From the NCBI RefSeq assembly GCF_036417845.1, contig NC_089981.1, positions 20,542,001 through 20,606,000 of the forward strand: a stretch of 64,000 nucleotides of DNA. The letters run 5' to 3'. Positions within the stretch are counted from its first letter, which is position 1. Each line of letters starts with the position of its first letter. Below the pieces are notes generated by a model. That model saw only the letters and a program-made list of their open reading frames with translations, searched no databases and was not told where the DNA came from. The DNA comes from Apteryx mantelli (Eukaryota; Chordata; Aves; Apterygiformes; Apterygidae). The position numbers were made by a program, and so were the translations under genes. Below are positions 34,701-46,700 of this stretch, one piece after another.

Positions 34701-37700
34701 TTGTACTACAATATAATACAAAAGAAGAGTGTAATACTAGCAAATATGTACCCATACTTGCCACTTTAGTAATTTTCATTTGCTGTTTTCTGTTCTCTGA
34801 GTTTGATGTTTTATACCTGTGATATTTTAGTGATTTGTATTAAGAGTCTGGTGTAGTCTTCTAAAACAGAGCTCAGTCTTTATTTTGGTCTTAAATGACT
34901 AGACTTCCCGTGCTTTCGCTTCCGAGCTGAGGTCAGACAAGAGTTTTCAGCTGAAAATAAGGAAAGGCTTCTCATTATGAAAGGGATTTTCAACTTTAAA
35001 AAAAAAAAAGGTTGCCATTGCATCATAAGAATATTGTGTATCACATAATTAGTAGGTATTTGTTTATGCAGATCAACAAGCTGCAGTAAGATCTCTTCTG
35101 AACTCCTGGGTCTGTCTCTGCTTACTTAACTCTTTTTTTACTTTCACGCACAAAGCGCTTTAACGATATTTGTGTAAGCAAATGAACTCTCCTAGATGAG
35201 GAAGCGAGAGCTCTTGCTGCATGTCCGCCAGTCGTGCTCTGTCTGCAGCACTATATCGCACCAGCAAGACTGCACATTTTAACAGTGTGGTAGAACAACC
35301 CCCTAAGCCAGGCAAGCTTTTATGTGCGGTTTTGTTGGCACAAACTTCTAGCCTTCGGTTTAAACTTGCTGTTCAGATCTAAGATGAAATGAAACTGTAA
35401 GGATTACTGGAAATAAGGCAACTAGAGGGAACATCATAGTTCTTACAGTTGAAATTGTTCTTGGAGATTTTATATATATATAGATAGATAGATATTTTTA
35501 TTTATTTATTTATAATGACTAATATTAGTCATTATAAACTGATATTTTTTTTCTTGAGATCTGGATATTAGCACAATTGGTACTATTTTTTCCATTTGCT
35601 GTTGTTCACTGTGCAAGTGTTTGTACAAATTTTAAGTCAAAGAACTGAGGAGAAAATGAGCAAGACATCTTATTATGATAGGCTTCTGTCGCATGCTTGT
35701 GGATGACTGACTGATAACTAAGTTTAGTGCAAACACCAAGTTCTTTATTTTCCCTGTTGAATGATACAAATAATCTAACGTGGCTGGAAAACATGAAACT
35801 TGTGTGTTAATATTGGCCATGGTCTAGATAGTAGCCTTCCCGAGGCTTCACTGACCCAGGGAAAGACTGGGATTTTTTTGCTTTCTGGTTTTAATTTTCT
35901 CTCTTTAAATTTTAGGAGAGCTCACACCTTAACAGTCTTGTTCATCCTCACGTGTGCTCTGGGATACGTAACCTTGTTTGAAGAAACGCCACAAGATACA
36001 GCCTACAATACAAAGAGGTAAATACGGTTTGAGAAAGTGTTCCTGTACGGTGTATATTAGTAATGGGTAGCTATGTGGTTGCATTACCTCGTGGTAAGCT
36101 AAGGTACGAATTTACAGTATAATAGGTGTCCTGGGAACTGCCTCTGTGTATGCTTTTACCCTGTGGATAAGCTACCTAAAATGACCTTGCGTTAACTTGT
36201 TTGCATGCCCAAACCCTTCCAAACTGACAAGACCAAACTTAAATATATAAGCCGCTTTGCCACTGGTCTTTGAATTTAATTTCTAATCAGTTTAGTGTTG
36301 CTCACTGTCATAACTAGGCTGCGCGTGTGATTTAAAACAAAACACACAACTCCTCCAAAGCCTCAGAGTACTGGATGTTTTTCTTGGGCAACTGTTCTGG
36401 CTCTTTTTCTTAAAATAACCTACCAGTCTAAATTATGTCTACGGTGACTAAATTTTTCCGACTTTAGTATTTATCTAAAATTATGTTTGAGATTTTAACG
36501 CAGATTTGGGTTGAAAATAAACATGAGGATTTTAGCTCAAAGGGAAACTCTTGGAAAATAAAAAAAAACCCAAGTCTTTCTTGTATGCTCCATTTCTACC
36601 ATGATTTAAACTGATTACACGTAGCTGAACTTCTCTTCTTTATAAAGAAATATGGTAGGGGACAAAAAGGAGGAAGAAAAGCAGTCTTTCTTCAATCTAA
36701 GTATATTTTAAGAATTAAGGGTTACTTATAGGCTTCAAAGTACCTGACTGCTAACCATGAAAATCACTGTTTTCTACCTGTCTGGTTTCTTAAATATAAC
36801 ACTGACTAATTTTCCCCTTGCTGTTAACGGGTTTTTTCCTACTTTTTTTTTTCTTTCTTTTTTAAGTGTCTCAGGATATAGCATTCATTGTCATGGAGAT
36901 GCAGGAATTAGGGTATTTCCTGAGATAATCTTGGTTATTATTCTGTCAGTTAAACAACAGATGTAGTTAATATAATTCACACACACATATCTGTGCAGAG
37001 CTGAGGGTTTGTATTTTTTGTGTGGGTGTAAAATGAAACAGGTTGGAGCATAGTGCCTTGTCTGGAGCTGGGAAAATTTCTGAAATGCTTCGGTGTGAAC
37101 AAATGCCATTTTATTCCTAGTTACAGGAATGAGTGTGTCTAGGCAAGAGATGGAGGTGTGACATGGCAATTTAAAATAAAGAAGGGGAAAAGCTGAAAGA
37201 GAAGTGATGACACCTCATTAGGAGATAACATAGATATGTAATAAGGTGACTCAGTGGAATATCCTATTTTGAGATTAGAGCCACTATGGCTTTAATAAAA
37301 ACAAAACTAAAGAAGATTAACTATCAGATTAACCTTTCTTTCATGAAATAAATGTTGCTTTCTGCAAGTTCAGTCCTGAGAGTAGCATTTCCAGTTGTTA
37401 ATAAATTTAACAGCATTGTACTAAGTGGCGAGTAGTGAATATTCTCTGATGGCTTTGCATTGCTGCTTGTAGAATACTGCATGCAATATCTAGCTGCAAA
37501 AAATAGCTGCAAAAATACCTGAAAAGCAGCATCCTGGGAATTGTATAAAGTCTTCCAAATATTGGTTCGATACCTTTTCTCTGTTTTTTTTAAAGATACA
37601 TCTCTGCTTCCATTCCTACTCTATCCTTGCGCTATTGCCATAGTCATTTTAGCCACATGCCTATTTTGGTATTCTCAGAGAAGAATTAATCGAATGCATT

Positions 37701-40700
37701 TTGTATTGGAGGACTGTTTCATCTTGAGTGTGTGATGGATATTTCCTGGCCAGTTAGGCTTTCATGGGAGAAGTCTGGAAACTAACGTGTTCAGCTTTGG
37801 CATTTATTTTGGGGGAGAATTCAACAGCTTGCTTGTATTTTAAACTACAATCTGGAATACAACTTCTTGGCTGTTTACCACTTCAAGTCCAGCTGGATTT
37901 CTGCCCTGCAGAAATTTTGGGATCTGAGATAGCAGTTGACTTAGCCAAAGCGTTACTTTATCTGAAGATATAAATCAATGCATGCATAACACAAGTTCTA
38001 TGTGCCTTTCTGAAGCTTTACCTCTATTGCCTTGAATCCGATTTATGCGATGGGAGGAACCGTCTGTGTTAACTCAGCACACTCCTTGTGCTGAGTCAAT
38101 TTTCAATGAACTCTTATCTGTGCTCACTTAAATCTCTTTTCTTTTCGAAGGTCTTTGAGAAAAGTGATTTGCTGAGTGTGGCACTGTTAAAGCATGAAGG
38201 ATTCCAGCTCATTTCATGTTCTGGCTTTTGTTCTTATCTTCTTTTGGATGTGTGCACCTGCTTTTCTGTTATATGTCATTGTTCCTGACCAGTTTTACGT
38301 GGCTCTCTAGGTGCACATATGAACAAAGAGAGGCTTTTCTGAGCAGGAATAAGATGGTCACAGTATGCATAAGTATACCCATATCCTCAATTTTCACCAA
38401 AAACTTTCAATGTGTGTGACTTAAAATTCTTTCTTCTGCCCTAAGATATCTTTCAGTCTTAATGTAGAGCTGTTGTGTGTTGCGATCTAAAATTTTGGCC
38501 TGTTTGAGGTTCTTACTCTACGCAAATATTTCATGGGAACACTTGCCTGCTTAATGAACATCAATAGTTTTGTTACAGTTTGTACAATCAGCAGTGTCTC
38601 TGGCTGTCATGCCTTTTTATTTCCAACTCCTGCACAATGACAGTGGAGCAGTGTTTCAGTCCTTAGGTGCAGAGTCGAAGTAAACATTTGCAAACACTTA
38701 AGTCTCTGTTTACAGGCTCTTACTGAGAGATGCCAGAATGCTTGTAAACTGCTTTAGGTGCTTAGGGAAAAATATAACAGTAGCAAAATATACAAATTGC
38801 TGTACTATCTGATGTTACTGTGTTTCCTGGATTGGCTAAAGCAGCTCAGCTGAGGGTGGGTGGCAGGATTCATGCAGTAAGTCCTCAGGAGAAATGATGC
38901 ACAAAAAAAAAACTTTATTCAGAGCATGATTCCATGAGGCCCTGGAGTGTGGCATCTATAGCTAAGATTTACGTTTGCCTCTGTTTATATTCTGACTCTT
39001 GAGGGCCATTTTCCCTGCTGGAACATGTTAGGGCCATTAAAAGAGGGTTTTAAAACTTTTTTTTTTTTTTAAGATAAAGTTTACAAAAATGTTTTATAAG
39101 TAAATCTGTTCAAAGTTTATTAGGATCATACACAAAGATGTTGATGTGATCATGCGATGTATGTGATCAGATTGTCTCTGTTCTAAAGACAATTGAAAAT
39201 TTACTTTATTAGCCAAAGGGATGTTGCACTGCAGTAACCTGTCCAGTCAATGAGAGTTTTTATTCACGCAGTTACTCAGTATTTAAAGCCTTGAAATTGT
39301 CCATCCTATCAGACAACTGTCAAGTTCTCTCCTTCTTTTAGGCATTCAGGAGAAGTTGACAGGACAGAGCTCCAGCTCTGAGGATACCTAATGACTGCCT
39401 TTACATTCCATGGCTGTGGAAAAAATCTACATCTCCCAAATATTTATAATGCTGAGCAGAGGCTTTTGGGGGGGGGGGAAAAAAAAAGATGCATTCAGGT
39501 TTAAAAAAAAAGCCTGTATGTATCAGGGTTGTACACTGAATTTCGAGCTGTAAAACAGTCTCTCTTCTAAAATGCCTTTCTACACTAGTTTTCTGAAATA
39601 ACTGATCACTGCATTTAGCCATGGTAACAAATGTAGGTATATGTGATTTTCAAGTTGATGATCTTTAATTTCCTGTCTTCTGAACCTCCAGAAAGGTAAG
39701 GTAACAGGGAGGCTAAACCTCCATCTGCCAGTCTTCAGCTCTTGATTCATTGATGGAATTGTGCCAGTCACGCTAATGTAGATACAGCCAGAGAAAGGAC
39801 AGGGAACAAGAGCTGTGTAGTTAAAAGCCTAGGACAAAGGATGATATACAGATGCTCATAGACAAGATTCATTGTCTTGTGTCTCTGAATCGACTCTTTT
39901 AAAATAACACAAACAATACTTTATTTGTACTAATGAAACAGTTTCCATGTTCTCCGTTTCTTCGTTTGGCTAAGTGCTAAAATTATTTTTGTAGATGCTT
40001 TATTATTTAGCATCTTCCTGGTGTGCTACTCAAGCAAATACATTAGCCATGTCCCTCCAGGCTATCTGCAGGGATAGTTTGAAACAAACCTTGTCCTCCT
40101 TTCAATTCCTACAGCAGTTTTTGTCTCAAGGCATGGTAAGCCAGCAGGACAAGGTGCAGGTTAGCCTTTGAAAGCTTCATAAGGAGGCACTATGTTGATG
40201 TGAAGGGGAGAAATCTAGTCACTGCAGGAGAAAAGGTTATGGAGCTGGCATGGATGCTATGCGACGTCATCATTTTCTTCAAAACTTCCCATGGAGAACT
40301 TAAAGTAAAATCATATAGCTGAACCGCAGCTTATTTTGATGCAACTCTTCTCAATGGATTTTAGAGGAAGGAACATAACTGTAAGTTCTCTTGGCGATTT
40401 AGTTTCGGGTCATCCCTAGCTATGGGAAAATTACCTTCGCAGAGGATAAGACACTGACCTTGGACATCTTGGTTGGTGGTTGAGCATAATGATAGTGAAC
40501 AACGAGATGTGTGTTGTTACGTGAGACAGAATGCAGCCTATTCATTCAAACGTAGTTTTATAGTCCTGTTATTTCCAAATACAGAGCGGTGACTCAAAGT
40601 GCAGAATGTTCTCATTATTTGAGAACAGCTGAAAACTTTTTTGGCTTCTTCATTTTGGAAAATCATGATGGAACTATCTATTAACAGTTTAATTCGGTAG

Positions 40701-43700
40701 CTAATTCTGTTGTGCAACCAGTGTGTTTCCAAGTATCATAAAGCAAGCAAAACAACAGGGTTACATCTGTTAAATAAAACCCATTTTTATTTTTGTGAAG
40801 CACAAACTGCTTATACTTAGAGATGAAGTGACAAAATAGTTGTCATCAGTTCTCGTATTTTCTATTTTGAAAGAAGTGTTTGAAATGTTTAAAGCATAAA
40901 TAGTCTGATATTGCTACTTTGTACTTACTAGCTCCCAAACTATATTGCATCTTTTCTTTACTGGTTGGTGACAGTGCTGCCTATCTAAAGACAGGCTGCT
41001 GGTATGTAACAGATTTTCTAAACAAAGGCAGAATCATTAGGCTTCTCTGGTTCCTGCCAACAGAGCCATTGTGTTTACAGTCAAGAGCCACAACATTAAC
41101 TGTAAACATGGCCTACACTTACCTGGCAGCATAGTAAAGTATTTATCAGTTATCTGTAATTCTTTAGCCAGCTCTTAAGCAACTAATCTGAGAAAGCATG
41201 AAAGTTGTTGGGTGTTCAAATGTAGAAAACCTAGCCTTTTAGACTGCGTTTTCATCCATTATACCATTTCGTCCATTAAGCTTAAAGGAACACGTTTGTG
41301 TATGAACCATGGGACTCTCTTAATGAAAAACAAGTGGTGACCTCTGAAAAAGAAGTGCTGCTTTGTACATGTGAGATGTTTAAAATCCAAATTACCCCAG
41401 GAGAAATTTAAATTGATATTAGATACTTTGAAATTAACCACTAGACCTCACCCACCTGACTCTCATCTCATTCTCTTCAGGTCTGTTGTGTACTAAATGT
41501 CTGGGGTTCCTGACGGTAAGGTTTAGGTGCTCAGGCAGGAGTACTTGCATTTCTCAGTTCTGTTTTGGTTGTAAAACAAAAATTTATTTTAAAACATGCT
41601 GTATGTAATCATCAGAGTTCAAATTCTAGATCTTGAATCTTGCTTGTTCAGTTTGTTGTCCCTCTTGGAACAACATGCTCTTGTAGCCAGTAGTCTACCT
41701 TTAAGGGATGGATCCTTTTTGCATTAGCTTAAACTGATGGGCTTAGCCTTAAACAGAGGCTGCTCTATGCCTTCCTTGAGTGAGTGGTGAGCTGACCCAA
41801 CTGAAAACTAACTTTTTTTTTCCTGGGTTAGTTTTAAGCCAGATCAGTCCTTGCACTGTTTTGTTCTGGTCATGAAGTATTGCCTCCAGGAAGGAGAAAG
41901 AGGGCAGGACTGTGACAGTCCTCACTTAGGACTGATAATGCTGTGGAGCTACACGGTAACTGAGGATGAGAGAAAATGTGCAGAGCTGGCCTGAGGTTAT
42001 TGGGATGAGGTTGTAGGTCTTTGGGATACCTGGGCTTGGGGTCTGATTTTCTTTAACATCTCAGTTACAGGGGCTCTATATTATATTTCTGCTCTTGAAA
42101 CAGCAGCAGTATTTGGTCTTATAAGCTTCTCCTTGTCTTTAGTTGACTAAAAATATGTTTTGAAACAATAACAAACAGGGAATTGGCTTTTCAACTGTTT
42201 GTCATTAAATTTCTTTAAAGTTTTACTGGAGCAAGGAGAAGGTACTTCTCTAACTTGAAAGCTTTCTCCCTGCTGAATTTTACAAGTTTTACTGGCAAAC
42301 CAAGTATGAAAGCTTGTTAAAGATATAGGAAAGTGTTTGCCTCATTATACATCTTTTAAAGTGTGACTTAATGATCATCTAAAGCCTAAGAATCATTGTG
42401 TGGATCGGGGGTTACTCATTTTGTTTTTGCTGGATGAGTTTTCAGCCAGATCCAACTCCCGGTCTGGCTGTCTGGGTGCTAGTAGTAATGACAGCAGAAA
42501 GGAGGGGATGGAAGCATGCAGTCAGTGGGGAGGAAGGGAGAGGGGTGGGCAGGGGAGTTTGGGGTTTTGAGAGAATTTGGGGATTTGAGAGTGTGCAAGC
42601 GTACTCAAAGTATAGGAGTTTATACAGGTTTCCCCGAAACACAATCTACAAAACAAATCTATTTGTGGCTGATGTGTTTGGCAGCTAAGAAACAAACACC
42701 AGACATTGCTGATATCCAAGAATATAATTTACAATTTCATTAGGAAGATGAAGCAATATAAACTGTTTGTTTTGTTTTTCACTTTCAGAGGTATTGTTGC
42801 CAGTATTTTGGTTTTCTTATGTTTTGGAGTTACACAAGCTAAAGATGGACCATTTTCCAGACCTCATCCAGGTAATTTTAATCACTTAAGTTCCTCAAAT
42901 ATTTCTGATAAATTGAATGGTTTATGCTGAATATAAATATTTGTGTTGCTTCTAGAGGAGGTAAGTCAGAATTTAAATAACAATATAGGTTGAAGACTGT
43001 ACATTTGTCACGTAGTTTTTCAGCTTTCACCCAGGTTTGAGACACCTTCTTTGTAACTGTCAATATTTTAACCTACCTATGCATAAAGGCAAGGGATTTG
43101 CCTAGTGGCACTTCTCTTCCTCCTCGCTCTTCTCAGAGCAGCCTCCTAAAACTCAGAGACATTCCAAGCAGGGTAGTGATCATTCTGTGCTGTCATAAAT
43201 CTGCTTGTAGCGTAGGATTGCTTTGAATCTCCCTGTTCTGGCTTTCTGCTATTAGAGAAGAGTTGCATGCAAATTGCCAGATTCTTGAAACCTTAACTTC
43301 CCCTTCCTGTGCTCCCCCCGCCGCTGTGTAATGGGACTGTGCTTCTGACCAAGTATCCAGTCGCTAGAACACTAACCTCCCTTTGCTGTAGGCCCACTAT
43401 CCACAATAACTGGTAGATTAGAAGCCCTTTATTATACTTTGAAGACTTATGGTAAGACTGCAAGTCTTGAACGGGTTTGAAACCCCAACATAAACCCTTT
43501 TCCATGTAGTGTTACATCAAGTGAAGTATGAAAATATTTTAACATCCTTGATCTTCTGGCTATTTTTAGTTTTTTTTGAATCGTTGAGAAGAAGAATTAA
43601 GGGGATTTATATAGGCTTGCATAATATCCTTGAAAACGTTAGGCTGTCTTGTGGTCAAATAAAACTTTTATAAGTATTTCTTATGCCAAAAATTTAACTT

Positions 43701-46700
43701 TTCAGTTTAAGAATCCTTTTCTGTGTGCGAAACAGCAGATAGGTTAAAAACCATCATCAAAGCAGAGATTTTTCTAGAGCAAAGTGCGCAGCACACCTCT
43801 GCAAATTTAAGGTTTTATTCAAAAGTTTGCATTTCTGAGGTCTTGTTAGGTAGCGGCTTTTAATCTTTCATTCCTATTACCGTTAATTCTGATTCCTGGT
43901 ATAAGGGAAATTACTTCTTTGAAGGACACCAGTAATATTTGGGTGCTTTTCTATTGTAACTTTCAGTTCTAGAACATCAGTGGTTCTGTCTGGAGTGGAA
44001 GTGGTTTTTATTCCCAAATTCACGTTTAGTAGCCAAGCAGTACAAACTGGGAGAGGAAAGTCCAAAGGTCGGAGACGTCTGCAACAAACTGCTAGTGTAG
44101 ACTGATCCAATGTCAACTGCTTCTGTATGCTACGGTCTTGGAAACACAGCACTTTCTGGACTGAAGCTGATGATCTTTCAACAGCATCAAATCATCCACG
44201 AACAGGGTGATTGAAGAAGCTTCCCTGTATTCAATCACTTTTGTACAATGATTTTACAAGTGAATCAGATTGTATCCTAACTCTGCAGTCACTATGTTCT
44301 GTGAAGCCAAAGAGTTCGTGTGCTCGCAGCTAGAGCTGCTTTTATGTTGATGCTAGGTATTCTTTACATGAACGTTCCTTCTCAATATAGTCAGTATTTT
44401 AAGAGTACTCTTGTAGACAGATTGAGTATATTAACATCGTCTTTTGTATTAACGTCGTCTTTGCCTCTAGCTTATTAGATGCAATGATCTTCTGAAGAGC
44501 GATTCTTGGGGGCTCTAGCAGTTCTGGGGTAGCAGCTACTTCCACAGTCGCAGCAAGGTATCTGGGTGCCTGTTTAAAGGAGAAGGGTGATCTTTCTGCA
44601 GACCTTTCCTGTGGGAAGGTTCTTGCAGGCAGCAGAGGACATGGCATTGAAGCCTTGTGAGACTCGGTATCAGCTCTCCAGTTACCGAGGGCTGTGGAGG
44701 GGTGTGTTGGGTAGTGCCCATGGGGAAATTGAGTCTCTGACCTTTGTTCCTTGATGCCGTTGCTAGAGAAAGATCTCATCTCAAAAGAATTAACAGCAGT
44801 GTGCTGGCGTGCGCTGCTTCCATTTATAGGGCAGAAAGAAGCCTCTGGGTCAGAGTCCTGTCACTACAGTCACATACAGCCCCATCAGATCTGTTTTACG
44901 AACTCTTCAAGCTGTATCTTAGAAGTAGTTAGGTTTCATGCCCTGCTTCTGTTGGGTGATTCCCGAGCCCCTCTCCTCTGGTTTGGAGCCCTCTTATTCA
45001 GTCTGTCTATACCTATTTGTGACCAGTTTGGAGATGTTTTATATCTTCGCTTGTTTTTTTGTGTCCATGTTGTTGTTCTGTTTAAATAGCTCTTCTTACT
45101 CGGTGTTTGTAATAGTTTGTGTTTGCTAGTATGTAATGCTAGCAAATATGTACCTGATTAATTTATACACAGCTCACGTATGCCATCTCACCGTAGAATT
45201 TCTTGCTTTAGCAAAACCACTCTGTCTTATTTTGAATTATCTTCTTTGAAAATGGCTGTCCAGACCTGTACAGGATATTGCAGATGTGTTACCGCTTATA
45301 TTTTTCATGATGGCATTAATGCTTCCCAACATCTCTCTGTCAGTACCTTGATGGCTGTGTCTTCATATTGCATGTGCTTTCTTTTCATGGCTGCATTGGA
45401 GTGGTAGCTCAGTGTCTGACAGATAATACCCAAACCTTCTGTTTTAGCTGATGAGCTCCCATCATATACGAAAGCTTATGGTTCCTAAGTGTATGGCGAT
45501 AGTCTGAACTCTTCTTTTCTATTACTCCAGTCCTTTGAGATTATCTGGTTCTCTCTTTGCTGTCCCTGTCTTCCTTGCTACTGCTGTTTTTGTGCTTTGT
45601 GTCATTAACCTGCTTTTCACTAAGGCAATCGGTGAAATTGGTCTTAGATCTATCATGTAAATAGTATCAATCCAGACTGTTGTGTGGGTTTTTTTTTCCC
45701 CCCTTCCTTCCAGTATTACCTGCTCTGTCTGCTTTAGCCAATAGCTCATCCAGCATTACCATTTTTCTAATGGCCTTTCCCTATTTTCTCCAGTTTAGTT
45801 AATAATTCCCATCATGGACCCATACCCATTGCCTTACCCAAATTCAGAAATTTAGGACTACCATGAAAATAAGTATGCGTGTTTATTTAGGAAAGACTGA
45901 TTTTTGACATCCTTTCCCTGCTTTTTATCCCATTTTCCATTTCCTTCCTGTAAACCCATAGCTTCAAGGCCTTCCTTTGGTTCCTAGAGCATTGCCTCTT
46001 GGTGGCTCAGCAAGATACAAACAGCATCCAAACCATCCAGCAAAAGATGCTCTTATTCTCACGGAACAATTTTTCACAGGGGACAAATCTTATATTTTGC
46101 TTGAGGATCCCTTAATTGCTGGGCAAACACCCAAATTTGGAGAAAATAATGCATTTCGTACTTACGTTAATCATGGATAAAGGTCACTGATATTTTGTCT
46201 CTTTAGTTTTTGCAAAAAAAAGATATTCTTGATTCTTATTGTCAACAACCTTTAAGGAGCCTCGAATATCCAAATGAGCTGGTTATTCTGTGGTGTTGCA
46301 AGAGTTCAGTGATGCATTATTGCCTTTGTCAAGATAACGCACCTGTATTGTAATTTTAATGACACCTTCCGTAACAGTAATAAATGCCCTAAGAAATAAC
46401 TTTTAATCTTCCCAACCTTTGTCATCAGTTATTTTGACTTAGTACAACTTGCCTGACAGCACAAGCAGTTTGGAGAGCAAACTGTTGAGTTCTTCAGTAA
46501 ACCGTAGGCTAGAGGGCTGAAGTAGCTAGAAATGAGCAGACAAGAACTGGATCTCTTTTGTACCTGTCCCAGCGTATAATAGCTACAGCACGGGTATCGT
46601 GGGCTGTTGATGAAAGTGGATGGAGAAGCTGATTACCTTGTAATTCTGCAAAGAAGAAATCCTTTCACTGGAACTTTATCAAGGGAATAGTTAACGGTGT

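Larger units (their letters stand above)
25793..35915. other. PTDSS2 intron 1 (10.1 kb)
   Basis: The first part is GC-rich CpG island; the rest is AT-rich. It holds a G-rich motif on the minus strand (33244-33262), an AT microsatellite with a 30-bp palindrome (35470-35538), and short homopolymers. I see no second gene or recognisable transposon body. Confidence 0.7.
36018..42788. other. PTDSS2 intron 2 (6.8 kb)
   Basis: AT-rich intronic DNA with homopolymers, including G11 at 39468-39478 followed by an A-run. A G-quadruplex motif occurs at 42542-42564, near exon 3. No gene recognised. Confidence 0.7.

Noticed and set aside
44150..44230. Minus-strand [13 protein letters not shown] string resembling the reverse transcriptase active-site box
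   Set aside because: It is an isolated short match. No other reverse transcriptase blocks, no gag, integrase, LTR or LINE structure flank it, and the frame closes soon after. Treated as chance.
45977..46180. 67-codon plus-strand frame with a protein-like sequence ([16 protein letters not shown])
   Set aside because: It begins at a non-ATG codon, has no recognisable relative, and no splice context in either direction. Kept only as part of the unexplained intron 3 sequence.
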